A stretch of DNA of 13,906 nucleotides from Candidatus Bathyarchaeota archaeon. GTDB lineage: Archaea > Thermoproteota > Bathyarchaeia > Bathyarchaeales > DTEX01. Below are positions 13,780-13,906 of this stretch, piece after piece. The stretch covers positions 1 to 13,906 of the forward strand of contig JAGTQS010000046.1 in NCBI GenBank assembly GCA_018397055.1, given 5' to 3'. How positions within the stretch are numbered: the first letter of the stretch is position 1; the number at the start of each line of letters is the position of its first letter. The notes under the pieces were generated by a model. That model searched no databases. It was given only the letters and a program-made list of their open reading frames with translations, and was not told where the DNA came from. The position numbers and the translations under genes were made by a program.

Positions 13780-13906
13780 CTAAACTTTGGCAAATTTTTG
13801 GGCTTTCTCCTATTTCTTGGAAGATTTTTGCTAAAATAATGTTAATATTCATGGGTGCGAACTCCATTTTTTGCATTGTGGGTACATTCGAAACGAAAAT
13901 TTGCCA
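13780..13906 (-). mobile_element. MITE-like element, second copy, cut by the window end
   Basis: Read on the minus strand, this is a diverged copy of the element at 3852-3982, roughly three-quarters identical by hand alignment with about 4 nt of length difference. One full terminal repeat is visible (CTAAACTTTGGCAAATTTT from 13780). The opposite one is cut after TGGCAAATTTT at the window edge. No TA is present directly outside the visible end (it reads AAT), so the TA duplication is either lost or not general. In this copy the MEF frame is open: ATG at 13867 runs for 42 codons to TAG at 13741-13739, leaving the element at its terminal repeat. That frame resembles the broken frame of the first copy at the amino-acid level. 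It lies upstream of the GH130 promoter. Confidence 0.7.

Overview
The window looks like archaeal chromosome, most likely from a Bathyarchaeia-type lineage of the Thermoproteota/TACK group. The support is a classic archaeal information-processing cluster (RNA polymerase Rpo7, Spt4, the GTP-dependent dephospho-CoA kinase family, ribosomal proteins S24e and S27ae), an archaeal phosphoseryl-tRNA synthetase (SepRS), TrmY, an archaeal translin-family protein, archaeal Shine-Dalgarno sites (GGTGA/GGAGG type) and TATA-like boxes. The phylum is an inference from gene content; nothing in the window fixes it.

Layout. Positions 1-130 are GC-rich and fold into nested helices, suggesting an unrecognised structured RNA. 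A plus-strand operon follows: rpo7 (about 246-836), spt4, dephospho-CoA kinase, rps24e and rps27ae (to 2116). Next come a small two-helix membrane protein (minus, ends 2135), an MJ0936/YfcE-type phosphodiesterase (2501-2995, plus) and a polytopic membrane protein (3051-3833, plus). From 3979 to 13699 every gene is on the minus strand. In transcription order these are: GH130 mannosylglucose phosphorylase and a GH42-type glycosidase (one operon); TrmY; an isocitrate/isopropylmalate-family dehydrogenase; a PurF-like protein without the glutaminase cysteine; and translin-family protein, SepRS and endonuclease V (one operon).

The least expected element is a short repeat present twice in inverted orientation. 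One copy (3852-3982) is complete: 131 bp, 19-bp terminal inverted repeats, flanked by TA on both sides. The second (13780-13906) runs off the window edge. They look like a miniature transposable element (MITE). They bracket exactly the minus-strand gene block, and the inner end of the first copy supplies the stop codon of the endonuclease V gene.

Functionally, the plus-strand cluster covers transcription, translation and CoA synthesis. SepRS implies tRNA-dependent cysteine synthesis (Sep-tRNA(Cys) converted to Cys-tRNA(Cys)); the partner SepCysS is not in the window. The GH130/GH42 pair points to intracellular use of mannose/glucose-containing beta-linked oligosaccharides. Neither protein has a signal peptide, so oligosaccharides would have to be imported by transporters not seen here. 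I saw no tRNA, rRNA or CRISPR array. All family calls come from reading motifs by eye; no database search was run.
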